From Zygnema cylindricum (Eukaryota > Streptophyta > Zygnematophyceae > Zygnematales > Zygnemataceae): DNA of 64,000 bases. The stretch lies in NCBI GenBank assembly GCA_037447655.1, contig JBBHKE010001632.1:167915-231914 (forward strand). Reading direction: 5' to 3'. A program made the position numbers and the translations under genes. The number at the start of each line of letters is the position of its first letter. Within the stretch, counting starts at the first letter, position 1. Shown here one piece after another: positions 24,260-34,600 of the stretch. The notes under the pieces were generated by a model. That model was not told the DNA's origin, searched no databases, and was given only the letters and a program-made list of their open reading frames with translations.

Positions 24260-27200
24260 CTAGTCAATCTTTAATTTCAGACCACACTTCTCCCTGCAAA
24301 AAATTAGCTTAGGGGAAGGCACAGGTTTGGTCATCATATCTGCTACCATCTCACTATCTGGTCTGTACTCTAAACTGATTATTTTGTTTTCTACTTTCTC
24401 TCTAACAAAGCTGAGTCTGATGTCCATGTGTTTGGCTTTAAAATGGTGTTTAGGATTGGCAGAAATAGCGATTGCTGCCTGATTATCACAAAATATTTTC
24501 TGCACACCACTCTTAAGGTGACCAAGCTCACCAAGCAAAGACTTGACCCACATCAATTCTTTTACAGCAGAGCAAGAGGCCATATACTCAGCCTCCATGG
24601 TGGACTGAGCAATAACCTTTTGCTGTTTGCTACTCCAACAGCAAGCCCCATCACCCACATATAATACATATCCAGAAGTACATCTCCTCATCGGAGCATC
24701 ACCATAACTGGCATCACTCCAAGTAGTGATGTCAGTATTCTCCCCACCCAAATGCAACCATAGATCTCTAGTTCCTACCAAGTATCTAAGGACTCTCTTA
24801 GCTGCCTCCCACTCCTTCTTAGTGGGAGCATTTAGACTTCTACTCAGCACTCCTACAGCTGCAGCTAAATCCGGCCGGGTACAATTCATAAAATAGATTA
24901 GACTTCCCACTACTTGCCTGTAAGGAATAGTCTGCATGAACTTCTGTTCTTCAGGAGATAATTCCTCGTCTAAGACTATGACTCCTTCTTCCTCACTCCC
25001 CTCACTTCCCTTCTTCAATTCCATTGGAGTTGTGCAACTATTAGCTTTATCCATTTGAAATTTTTCAAGCATGTTTCCTATTGCTTCCTTTTGAGTCAAT
25101 CTTATAATTTTTCTTTTTCGGTCTCTCTCTACTTGAATTCCCAAAATATATTTTGCTTCCCCCATATCCTTCATTTCAAATCTCCCCTTAAGATCGGTTT
25201 TCAGTTTATTAATTTTTTCCATTGATTTACTTAAAACAAGCAAATCATCAACATAAATTGCAATAAATATAAAACCTTCCTCATCTTCGAAAACATAAAT
25301 TGAGTGATCTGAGCTGATCCGAATATATCCTAGACCGGTAAGAAACTCATCAAGCTTCTTATTCCACTGTCGGGGCGCCTGTTTCAAACCATAAAGAGAT
25401 TTAATCAGCCGGCATACCTTACTCTCCTCTCCTTCTTCCACAAACCCTTCGGGTTGTCGCATGAAGATCTCCTCTTCTAATTCTCCATGCAAAAAGGCTG
25501 TTTTGATGTCCATCTGGTGCACTTCCATGTCTTCCGCCGCTGCTAAACTGAGAAGTATGCGGACCGAGGGAAATCTGACCACCGGGGCAAAGGTTTCCTC
25601 GTAGTCAATTCCTTCCTTTTGTGTAAATCCCTTTGCCACTAATCTGGCCTTGTAGCGCTCGATTGTGTTATCTGGGTTCAGTTTCAGTTTGAAAACCCAC
25701 TTACAACCGATTGGTTTTCGGTTAGGTGGACAGTCCACCAGCTCCCAAGTATCGGCTGCCATGATTGAAGCCATCTCCTCATTGATGGCTGTCTTCCACC
25801 GGTTTCTTTCTGGACAAGTCATCGCCTCTCGATAAGTTTGAGGTTCATCTTGATGAGATAGTTTAGTTACCTTGTTATTAACCTGTTTTTCTTGCAGTAT
25901 TTTGCTACTTCTCCTCCCTCCCTCAAAATCTGAGGCCGGAATAGATGGTTCTCGTGGATTCTTTCGAACAAACTCGGCTTCTCCCCTATCCCTTGATTCC
26001 GAATCAATTTCCACCACGTCTTCCGCTTCGACTAGAGTTGTCACTGGAGTTTCCACAGCCGAGTCCTTTTCGGTCTGATTTGTTCCTGCAAGAATGTCAT
26101 CGTCTCTAAAACCTGGATAGTTAGGAAGCTCAAAGTCATCAGAATTTTCTGACTCAAATCTGATTTTTACTGACTTTGTATATTTGAAGGGATCCACAGA
26201 CTTTCCTTCATCCATAACTACTAGATGCTTTACTAAGATTATATCTTCTCTTTTTAGATCATAAACTCTATATCCTTTAACATCCTCATCATATCCTAAT
26301 AAGTATCCCGGTTTTCCCTTAGGATCTAGCTTCCAATTGGACCGATCAGTATCTAGACTGAATACTTGACTGCCGAAAACCTTTAAATGAGATAAGTCTG
26401 GTTTCCGGCCTGTCCATCTCTCATAAGGTGTTTGATCTTTTATAGCTGAAGTAAGAACTCTATTTTTGAGGTAATTAGCACAGTTCATTGCTTCTGCCCA
26501 AAACCTTTTTCCTATCTTCTTATCCGACAACATACTTCTAGCACTATCACTTAGTGTTCTATTTAACCTTTCAGCTACCCCATTCTGTTCAGGATTTTCT
26601 GGCACTGTCTTTTGGTGTTGAACCCCATCTTCCCTCAAAAAATCCTCAAACTGGTTAGAAGTATACTCTCCACCATTGTCACTCCTTACTCTCTTGATTG
26701 GAGTTTCATGGAGTTTTTCGCTCCATGCTTTATATTGTCTAAAACAGTCCCCAGCTTCTGACTTGTTTTTCAAAAAATATACTCGGGAATACCGAGACCA
26801 ATCATCAGTTATAGTCATCATAAATCTCTTCCCCCCCGGTGAGGGCACTCTAGCCGGTCCCCAAATATCTGTGTGTACTAGATCTAGAAGTTTTTCTCCC
26901 TTGTAGGTGGCTGTTTTTGGAAAGGGTAATCTGTGTGCTTTACCTTGAGCACACCCACTACAATCACTTATATCATCACTCTCACTGAACTGAATCCCTT
27001 CCACCACTCCCATCTTTTTCATCTCTCTTAACTTATCTAGATTCACATGCCCAAGCCTCTTATGCCACATCATAATATCATGAACACCAGCATAATAAAG
27101 TTTCTTCGTTTCATTACTTAAGATCAGCCTAAACATCCCATGGCTACCTTTCTCAGCAATGAAATAGACATCCTCCTCAAAACTAGCAGTAAAGACTCCT

Positions 27201-28594
27201 TCCCTAGTGCTAGTGAAAAAACCCTTATCATCTAATACTGATGTAGAGATAAGGTTTTTGTTCAGCTCCGGAATAAACAATACATCGGAGAATGTTAATA
27301 TGGATGTCTTTCCTTCAACTAACACTTTCAGATCTACCGATCCTACAAGAGTAGTGGTGACTATCCTCCCATCCCCGTACTCTATCTCTTCGGTGGGAAT
27401 CTTTCTTATCTTAGTGAACAGGTGTCTATCCTTACACATGTGCATTGAGGCACCTGAATCTATAATCCAGCCTGCTTCACCTTTCAATCCACCGTAAGCA
27501 CATTTCTGCCTTCGTGGAATTTCAACCTCAGTTTTCGCCTCCAACTCCTCATCCAAAAGGAGCTCATCGTCCTCGTCCTCGGATTCCGCCTCAAGTACCT
27601 GTGTGACAAGGGCCTTTTTCTTTCCTCTCGGGGTACCACCGGTCTGCCCCTCTTTTAACCGAAGCTCGGTTAGCTTGGTGCACTCTGCCATATAGTGCCC
27701 AGGTTTCTTACAAAAATGACATAAACCTTTGGGAGCCCTTGGTTCGAACTCGCCAACCTGTTTTTCCCGCTCCCTACCCCCATAGTTTCTGACTGGTTTC
27801 CGGGAATCCTTGTTCCTCCAATCGGTCGCTGTTGCCAAGGCTTGGCCACTCTTTCCTCCCCTTCGGATCTCAATCGTATTCTCTCGAACGAGAATCATCC
27901 CTACCACTGAGTTCCATATCCACCTTGAGTCCGGCAAGTCCTGCACACGGTTGACTATGTTCTCGAACTCATCAGGTAACTTCATTAGTAAACAGTTAAC
28001 TTTTTCTTTTTCACTAAAAAATTTACCCGCACTCTCTAGCTCCATGAAGAGTGTAGCAAGCTCATTGCAAAAATCCAACATATTTCCCCCTTTGTATACA
28101 TACTCCTTAACTTTCTGATCAGCCAACTGTTGTTGCTGAATCGTACCACTTCGGTACATCTCTATGAGAGCCATCCAAAGATCGGATGCCCTCTCTACCT
28201 GCAAATGAGGACATGCAAGTCCTTGAGTGAGATGGCGTAGGATGAAGTGCTTTGCCGCCATATTGTTGAAGTCCCAGGTTTCAGTATCATTCTCCTCGTT
28301 CCTCGGAATAGGTGACATGAATGCTAAACCAGTTGCTATTGGTGTGGTCGCCTCCTTCTCCTTTCCTTTGTCCACCACCTCTCCTTCCTTTATTTCCTCC
28401 GTTGAAGGTGAATCCTCTTTCCTGGTGAATCTGCTTCCTTTAAACCTTGGAGGAATTCCAAGACTTGATGGACGCCCCAATCGTCCACTCACTATCCCCC
28501 AAAACCTTTTTTCGCATAGAGCTCCTATCATCATACTTTCCCAGTGTATGAAGCCAGTTCCATTAAATATTGGCACTTTAGAGGGTGGGCCCAT
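24260..28594 (-). CDS. Copia-1 gag-pol polyprotein
   Basis: One uninterrupted frame ends with a stop 2 bp before the polypurine tract. An ATG at 28594 gives 1444 residues; an upstream ATG at 28618 lies inside the LTR and would give 1452. Numbered from the upstream ATG, order is Gag with a CCHC knuckle CHFCKKPGHYMAEC (about 301-314), protease DSGA (about 385), the HHCC pre-integrase region with WHKRLGH (about 517), integrase with the catalytic Asp in HTDIWGP (about 577), the Asp in SDNGGEY (about 643) and the Glu in the following helix (about 679), reverse transcriptase with YVDD (about 1124), and RNase H with MEAEYMA (about 1341). Integrase before reverse transcriptase marks Ty1/copia. It appears potentially functional; activity is not shown by sequence alone. 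Confidence 0.95.
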   Translation of the reverse strand: MGPPSKVPIFNGTGFIHWESMMIGALCEKRFWGIVSGRLGRPSSLGIPPRFKGSRFTRKEDSPSTEEIKEGEVVDKGKEKEATTPIATGLAFMSPIPRNEENDTETWDFNNMAAKHFILRHLTQGLACPHLQVERASDLWMALIEMYRSGTIQQQQLADQKVKEYVYKGGNMLDFCNELATLFMELESAGKFFSEKEKVNCLLMKLPDEFENIVNRVQDLPDSRWIWNSVVGMILVRENTIEIRRGGKSGQALATATDWRNKDSRKPVRNYGGREREKQVGEFEPRAPKGLCHFCKKPGHYMAECTKLTELRLKEGQTGGTPRGKKKALVTQVLEAESEDEDDELLLDEELEAKTEVEIPRRQKCAYGGLKGEAGWIIDSGASMHMCKDRHLFTKIRKIPTEEIEYGDGRIVTTTLVGSVDLKVLVEGKTSILTFSDVLFIPELNKNLISTSVLDDKGFFTSTREGVFTASFEEDVYFIAEKGSHGMFRLILSNETKKLYYAGVHDIMMWHKRLGHVNLDKLREMKKMGVVEGIQFSESDDISDCSGCAQGKAHRLPFPKTATYKGEKLLDLVHTDIWGPARVPSPGGKRFMMTITDDWSRYSRVYFLKNKSEAGDCFRQYKAWSEKLHETPIKRVRSDNGGEYTSNQFEDFLREDGVQHQKTVPENPEQNGVAERLNRTLSDSARSMLSDKKIGKRFWAEAMNCANYLKNRVLTSAIKDQTPYERWTGRKPDLSHLKVFGSQVFSLDTDRSNWKLDPKGKPGYLLGYDEDVKGYRVYDLKREDIILVKHLVVMDEGKSVDPFKYTKSVKIRFESENSDDFELPNYPGFRDDDILAGTNQTEKDSAVETPVTTLVEAEDVVEIDSESRDRGEAEFVRKNPREPSIPASDFEGGRRSSKILQEKQVNNKVTKLSHQDEPQTYREAMTCPERNRWKTAINEEMASIMAADTWELVDCPPNRKPIGCKWVFKLKLNPDNTIERYKARLVAKGFTQKEGIDYEETFAPVVRFPSVRILLSLAAAEDMEVHQMDIKTAFLHGELEEEIFMRQPEGFVEEGEESKVCRLIKSLYGLKQAPRQWNKKLDEFLTGLGYIRISSDHSIYVFEDEEGFIFIAIYVDDLLVLSKSMEKINKLKTDLKGRFEMKDMGEAKYILGIQVERDRKRKIIRLTQKEAIGNMLEKFQMDKANSCTTPMELKKGSEGSEEEGVIVLDEELSPEEQKFMQTIPYRQVVGSLIYFMNCTRPDLAAAVGVLSRSLNAPTKKEWEAAKRVLRYLVGTRDLWLHLGGENTDITTWSDASYGDAPMRRCTSGYVLYVGDGACCWSSKQQKVIAQSTMEAEYMASCSAVKELMWVKSLLGELGHLKSGVQKIFCDNQAAIAISANPKHHFKAKHMDIRLSFVREKVENKIISLEYRPDSEMVADMMTKPVPSPKLIFCREKCGLKLKID

Positions 28595-28598
28595 AACC
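28584..28598 (-). other. Copia-1 primer-binding site for half of initiator tRNA-Met
   Basis: The 15 bases next to the 5' LTR are, on the plus strand, ggtgggcccataacc. This equals the anticodon arm of plant initiator tRNA-Met (CAU anticodon), as I remember that tRNA, ending at its nucleotide 39. Drosophila copia primes from a 39-nt 5' half of the same tRNA. The site overlaps the gag start codon. Confidence 0.8.
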
Positions 28599-29647
28599 TG
28601 AAACTCTGAGACCTCCATAAGTCCTCAGAGTGGACAGCTTCCAAGAAGCCTCTAGGATAATCCTGACCCGTTTGTGTTTAAGCAAATATAACTGCCACCC
28701 TGGCAGACAAAAACTCTGACCAACTTCAACCCTGTGAAGGCAAGACTCCCCTGAGTCGATAGCAAAAAGAATCTCTGAATTTGCTCCCCTGAGCAGTAAG
28801 TTATGGAGGGTCAAAGTTGACCTTTTGTACAGAAGCTCTCTGGGAGAGAGGGTCCTATCTTCTAATTTTTCTAAGTCCTATCTCTCTCACAGACTCTATC
28901 TACTGATGTACGGAACCAATCAGAATTGAGTTCCGTACGCAAAAGTACAGCTGCCGGTGTACTTTATGTACGGACATTGTACGACATGGCCAAAATGTCG
29001 ACACATGTCAAATCCGGATTCGGTGCCATAATCTCCGGAGTTTCCACAATCCAACGGAATTTTGCCACGCGTCATCCGATGTGGCGATGGCCATAAACCG
29101 CCGAAATCTTCCTCCGCGATCTCGGCGCTTATCCCGGCCGTCCGATTAAATTCGGCTTTAATCGTAGCCGTAATAAATACATGCGCGGTATTTGTTTCAT
29201 TTACGAAACAAATGCGCGGTACTGATTTATGTTCGTACCGTAAGTCGTACATTACATATTACTGGATCTATGTATCCCGTAATTAATTCTAGTTAAATGG
29301 TTTATCGCTTGTATACATATATAAATAATTATCAAACTACATGCTACGTAACACTACCGCTAGATGAAACGGCTAAGGCTAACGGCTACATTGTGTTTGC
29401 CGGCCGGCAGGTACAAGGATCAAATCTTGCCGCCGGCACACACCTTTTAATTAAATATATAAACCCTAATATAAAATTCCCGTAAACCTCAGGATAGCCA
29501 AGGTAGCCATGGCTCTAGCTTCCTCTCCAATTTCTCAGTGACTGCGACAAGTTTGAGAGTTGGAGAGAGAAGTTAGAGATAGACTGCCTCGACTTCTATA
29601 TTTCTTTTCAGACCTAGAAAATACTAATAAAACCATTAGTTTCTACA
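28599..29647 (-). repeat. Copia-1 5' LTR
   Basis: 1049 bp, same borders as the 3' LTR, with one 1-bp indel and several substitutions relative to it. The gag frame stays open into this LTR for eight codons upstream of the likely start. Confidence 0.95.
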
Positions 29648-29652
29648 TCTTT

Positions 29653-29853
29653 CTCGGGGGTTGAAAAGGGGAAAACGCCAACATGCGTTCACATGACAAC
29701 AAACACGTCATACATTCAAAGTATGAATTGACTTTCACTCTACTTTGGTAAAAATGATATTCTAGTACGGCTAAAGTTTTTGTCAAAGTTCCTTGAATTT
29801 TAGGGCAAAAAGACAGAGAAAAGTATATACTTTAATACATGGGGACATATCAT
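29653..29853. repeat. Dispersed repeat H, copy 2, right part
   Basis: Continuation of the repeat after the copia-1 insertion; matches 9430-9629 and ends near tacatggggacatatcataag. Confidence 0.75.
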
Positions 29854-29951
29854 AAGTTAAGTAACAGAAGTTCATTCTCACATGACTTTGTATAACATCG
29901 TAACCAAAGGATCTGGTGACGGGCCGCTGTCTACACGATTTTCCCATCACT

Positions 29952-30350
29952 TTGAATGCGAATCGTACGAGTAGTAGGATGGCCGTAAAAAGTACGAGAG
30001 CGTTGTGAGGACGAACAAAATTTTCACCTGGACCTTATCCGAGGCAACTTTAATTTCTACTTGAAATCACAAACCATAATCATATAGTTGTCGCTTTAGC
30101 GCTAACTCTATGTGGGCAGCTACGCTTGTTTACGCTCCGATGCAACGTGCGCGTGAACCCACAGCTCGCCGTAGAGGCCTTGTCGAGAAGTGGAAAGCAA
30201 AACTGGCGCATCATAGATCGGTGGACAGTATATGCAGCTTCGCCTTCCAATAAAAGCGTCGGTTGCTTGGCTTGTCCCATTATTTTGGACATTGCAGACT
30301 TATTTCTCGTTTTCACTAACCCCAAAAGTCAAATATGTACAATACTGTAC
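29952..30350. repeat. Segment S1, inverted match to 8327-8742
   Basis: Inverted partner of the segment at 8327-8742. On both sides a copy of repeat H lies next to it, but the H copies are in direct rather than inverted orientation relative to each other. The following 30351-30594 has no visible partner and no gene. Confidence 0.6.
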
Positions 30351-30594
30351 TGTAGTGGAAAGGCAATTGCCAATCGCAGAGACGACTTTTGCTGCGCGCA
30401 GGTAGTTGTCAGAAATTGTACATTTGAAGTACAGTTTTGTACAAGCTACGTACCTTTAAGTTCAGATTTGACAGTGAATCTGTTGAAAAAGTTTGACTAG
30501 CGAAATATTGTAACGACACTTAAAAAAGTGTCCCGCTTGCGAACGTCAACTGTCATGAAAAAAAAAACAATTCACATGGCCGGCGCAGGTTTAT

Positions 30595-31635
30595 TGTAAA
30601 AAAACTGAGGCAGCCACATATAATAAAATGCAATTATATGTCCTCTTTTGGACTACAGAATTCAGGAAGCCTCTAGATAGTTTTAACTAACCCACTCCAA
30701 GCCACAACCACTGCTTCCCAAGAAAGCAAACTGACAGTCTGACTGCACTCATGTGCAGCCTGGACTCCCTTGAGTCTGGAGCAAAAAGAATCACTGAAAA
30801 TGGCTAACAAGCCGATAAGTTATGAGGTGGCAAAAATGCCAATTTATACAAACTCTGAGAGAGAGGGAGGTGGCTGTCTATCCCAGAAAAAAAACTAAGT
30901 CCTAACCCCTCTCACAATCCGTATCTACTACAGTACGAACCAATCAAATAACTGTAAAGTACAGAAAGGTACTACGGCCGATGTCCTTTTTGTACGACCT
31001 GTGTACGACAAGTCTACTGAGTGGACGCGTGTCACCCTTCCACTCGTTCGTATATTCCCCGAAATTCCCGCGACCAAATGTTATCCCTCCATGTGGTGCC
31101 ATATCATGCCACATCTATAAACGCCAAAGTGACCATTCCGCGATCCTTGCAGTGATATACGCCGTCGGATTAAATCTGACATTGAATGTCGGTCATCGAA
31201 ACAAATGTCCGAATCATTTGTTTCATGCGAAATAGCGTCCGCACCAAAACTTTAACTAGTTCCATGTTCTTTTGCTCACATCTTAGTTAATCGGTTTCAA
31301 GACTATGCATAAGTTTAAATACGTATCAAACCCTATGTACTTTAACAGACTTCTACCACTGACAGGTTAGAGCTGACCGCTACGCCGTACTCTACCGGTC
31401 GGAGGTTCGCGTCCTATCGGACTCAACCTTTTGTTGAGAGTGACATAAGTCACTCTTTAGTCCTGCGTGTTGAACTAAGGAAGTCGTGGCTCAAGTACCT
31501 TTTCTATCGTTCAATGACTACAACAAGTATGGTGGCTAGAGAGAGGAGGTGGAGGCACGTTGTCCACCTTTTTTTTCTTTTTATACTGATATATTTAGAC
31601 CTAGAAAATACTCCATAATCTAGTATAACTCAACA
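30595..31635 (-). repeat. Copia-2 3' LTR
   Basis: Begins tgtaaaaaaactgagg and ends tataactcaaca on the plus strand. It shares layout and short blocks with the copia-1 LTR (cctctagatag, gagtctggagcaaaaagaatc, gtcctaacccctctcaca) but is clearly a separate subfamily. The matching 5' LTR is missing. Confidence 0.82.
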
Positions 31636-31651
31636 CTCCCCTTATTTTCTA

Positions 31652-34600
31652 GTCTTACTTAAACTTCAGTTTAAGTCCACATTATTTTTCTGCAATATTT
31701 TAACTTGGGAGAAGGCACTGCTTTTACTATCATACCAGCCACCATTTCCTCATTAGATCTATATAAAAGATTCACAATCTTATTCTCAACTTTTACTCTC
31801 ATAAAACTCAATCGGATGTCCATATGCTTAGCCTTAAAATAAAGTTTTGGATTAGCTACAATTGCAATGACAGCTTGATTATCACAAAACACTTCATGCA
31901 CTCCCTTCTTCATATACCCCAGTTCATGCAACAAGGATTTGATCCACATCAACTCTTTCACATCAGAACAATAGGCCATGTACTCAGCCTCTATAGTAGA
32001 CTGAGCAACCACCTTTTGTTGCTTGTAGCTCTAACAACAAGCACCTTCCCCCACATACAACACATACCCAGAAGTGCATCTTCTCATAGGTGCATCCCCA
32101 TAACTAGCATCACTCCAAGTAGTGATATCAGTGTGCTCCCATCCCAAATGCAGCCATAACTCTCTGGTTCGTACAACATATCTCATTACTCTCTTGGTTG
32201 CCTCCTAATATTTCTTCCTAGAATCGTTAAGCCTCCTACTGAAGACTACTACTGTTGCCGCTATGTCAGTACCGCTATGTCTGGCCTTGTACAGTTCATA
32301 AAGTAGATTAAATTTCCTACGACCTGTCTTTAAGGAATAGACTTCATAAACTCTCTCTCCTATGGACTCATCTGATCATATAAGATTATCACTCCTCCTT
32401 CGACACTCCCATCACTTACTTTCTTCAAGTCCATGGGAGTGGTACAATTGTTTGCCTTTTCCATCTGGAATTTCTCAAGCATATTACCTATTGCTTCTTT
32501 CTGAGTAAGTATGATAATCCTTTTCCCCCTATCTCTCTCCATTAGGATCCCCAAAATATGTCTTGCCTCACCTAAATCTTTCATATCAAATCTTCTTCTA
32601 AGATATTTTCTTAACTTATTGATCTTTTCCAATGATTTACTTAACACAAGTAGATCATCCACATAAATTGCAATAAAAATGACACCATTCTCATCTGCAA
32701 ACATATACATAAAATGGTTAGAGCTGATCCAAATATATCCCTGACCGGTGAGAAACTCATCTAGTTTCTTATTCCACTGTCAAGGAGCATGCTTCAGTCC
32801 ATATAAGGACTTTATGAGCCTGCAGACTTTGCTTTCTTCTCCTTCTCCCACAAATCCCTCTAGTTGCCTCATGAAAATTTCTTCCTCTAACTCACCATTA
32901 AGAAAGGCAGTCTTAATATCCATCTGGTGTATTTCCATGTCTTCCGATGTTGCCAAACTAAGGAGAATCCGTACTGATGGGAACCAAACAACCGAAGCAA
33001 AAGTCTCCTCATAGTCAATCCTCTTCTTTTGGGTGAACCCCTTTGCTACCAATCGAGCCTTATATCCTTCAATGGTATAATCTGGGTTCACTTTTAGTTT
33101 AAACACCCATTTACTGCCAATCGGTATTCTGTCTGGAGGACAGTCCGCTAGTTCCCAAGTATTTGTTTCCTTGATAGAGGTCGTCTCATCATTTATTGCT
33201 CTAATCCATATGATTTTCTTCGGACTGTTTTTTGAAACTCTGAGACCTCCATAAGTCCTCAGAGTGGACAGCTTCCAAGAAGCCTCTAGGATAATCCTGA
33301 CCCCTTTGTGTTTAAGCAAAAATAACTGCCACCCTGGCAGACAAATACTCTGACCACCTTCACCCCTGTGAAGGCAAGACTCCCCTGAGTCGATAACAAA
33401 AAGAATCTCTGAATTTGCTCCCCTGAGCAGTAAGTTATAGAGGGTCAAAGTTGACCTTTTGTACAGAAGCTCTCTGGGAGAGAGGGTCCTATCTTCTAAT
33501 TTTTCTAAGTCCTATCTCTCTCACAGACTCTATCTACTGATGTACGGAACCAATCAAAATAGAGTTCCATACGCAAAAGTACAGTTGCCGGTGTACTTTA
33601 TGTACGGACATTGTACGACATGGCCTAAATGTCCACACGTGGAATATCCGGATTCGCTCCTTTAATCCTCGGAGATGCCGCGCTCCAATGTAACATCGCC
33701 ACGTGTCATCCGATGTGGCGATGCCCACAAACCGCCGAATTCTTCTTCCGCGATCTCGGCGCTAATTCCGGCCGTCCGATTAAACTCGCATTTGATCGTA
33801 GCCGTAATAAATACATGCGCGGTATTTGTTTCGCTTACGAAATCAATGCGCGGTATTGATTTCTTATCCGTACCGCAATTCGTACTTTTACACTACCATA
33901 TCTATGTATCCCGTTAACAGTTATAGTTAAATGATTTATCCTACGTGTACATGTTTAAATCATTATCGTACTATATACTATGTAAGACTACTTCTAGACT
34001 TAACGGCTAAGGCTACCGGCTATCTACTCTCTGACGGCCGGCAGGTACCAGGATCAAATCCTGTCGCCGGCACATACCTTTTAGTAATTAATCCCTTGAC
34101 TAATATAAATTTCCCGTAAACCTCAGGATAGCCTAGGTAGCCATGGCTCTAGCTTCCTCTCCAATTTCTCAGTGACTGCGACAAGTTTGAGAGTTGGAGA
34201 GAGAAGTTAGAGGTAGACTGCCTCGGCTTCTTTATTTCTATTCAGACCTAGAAAATACTTAAAAACCATTAATTTCTACATTTTTTGCCTCCGAGTATGA
34301 CTAAGGCTCATCTGGATGAGTTAGCTTATTTACCTTGTGAGCGGTTTGTTTTTCCTATATCCTTTTGCAACTCCTTTTCCCCCCCTCAAACTCCGAAGCT
34401 AAGATGGAGGGAAGTCTTAGATTTCTCCTTACTGTCTCCTCGGCTCCCCTATCCATGGAAGCCGGTTTGGTTCCTCCTCTTCTGTCTCCTCGAAATCCAT
34501 AGGAATATGTGAGGTTTTTTGTGGATCTCCTATGTCTTGGATCTCCGGTGAATCTACAATCCCTGTTTCACTCATAACCTTTTCGGGAAGGATGGAGTCC

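Larger units (their letters stand above)
23197..29647 (-). mobile_element. Copia-1: full-length Ty1/copia LTR retrotransposon
   Basis: A complete element on the minus strand: 3' LTR (left), polypurine tract, gag-pol, primer site, 5' LTR (right). It is flanked by the 5-bp duplication TCTTT (23192-23196 and 29648-29652) and interrupts repeat H, whose other copy shows the empty site near 9430. The LTRs begin TG and end CA in both readings. They differ at roughly ten positions in 1.05 kb, and gag-pol is open throughout, so the insertion is fairly recent (inference). Confidence 0.95.
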
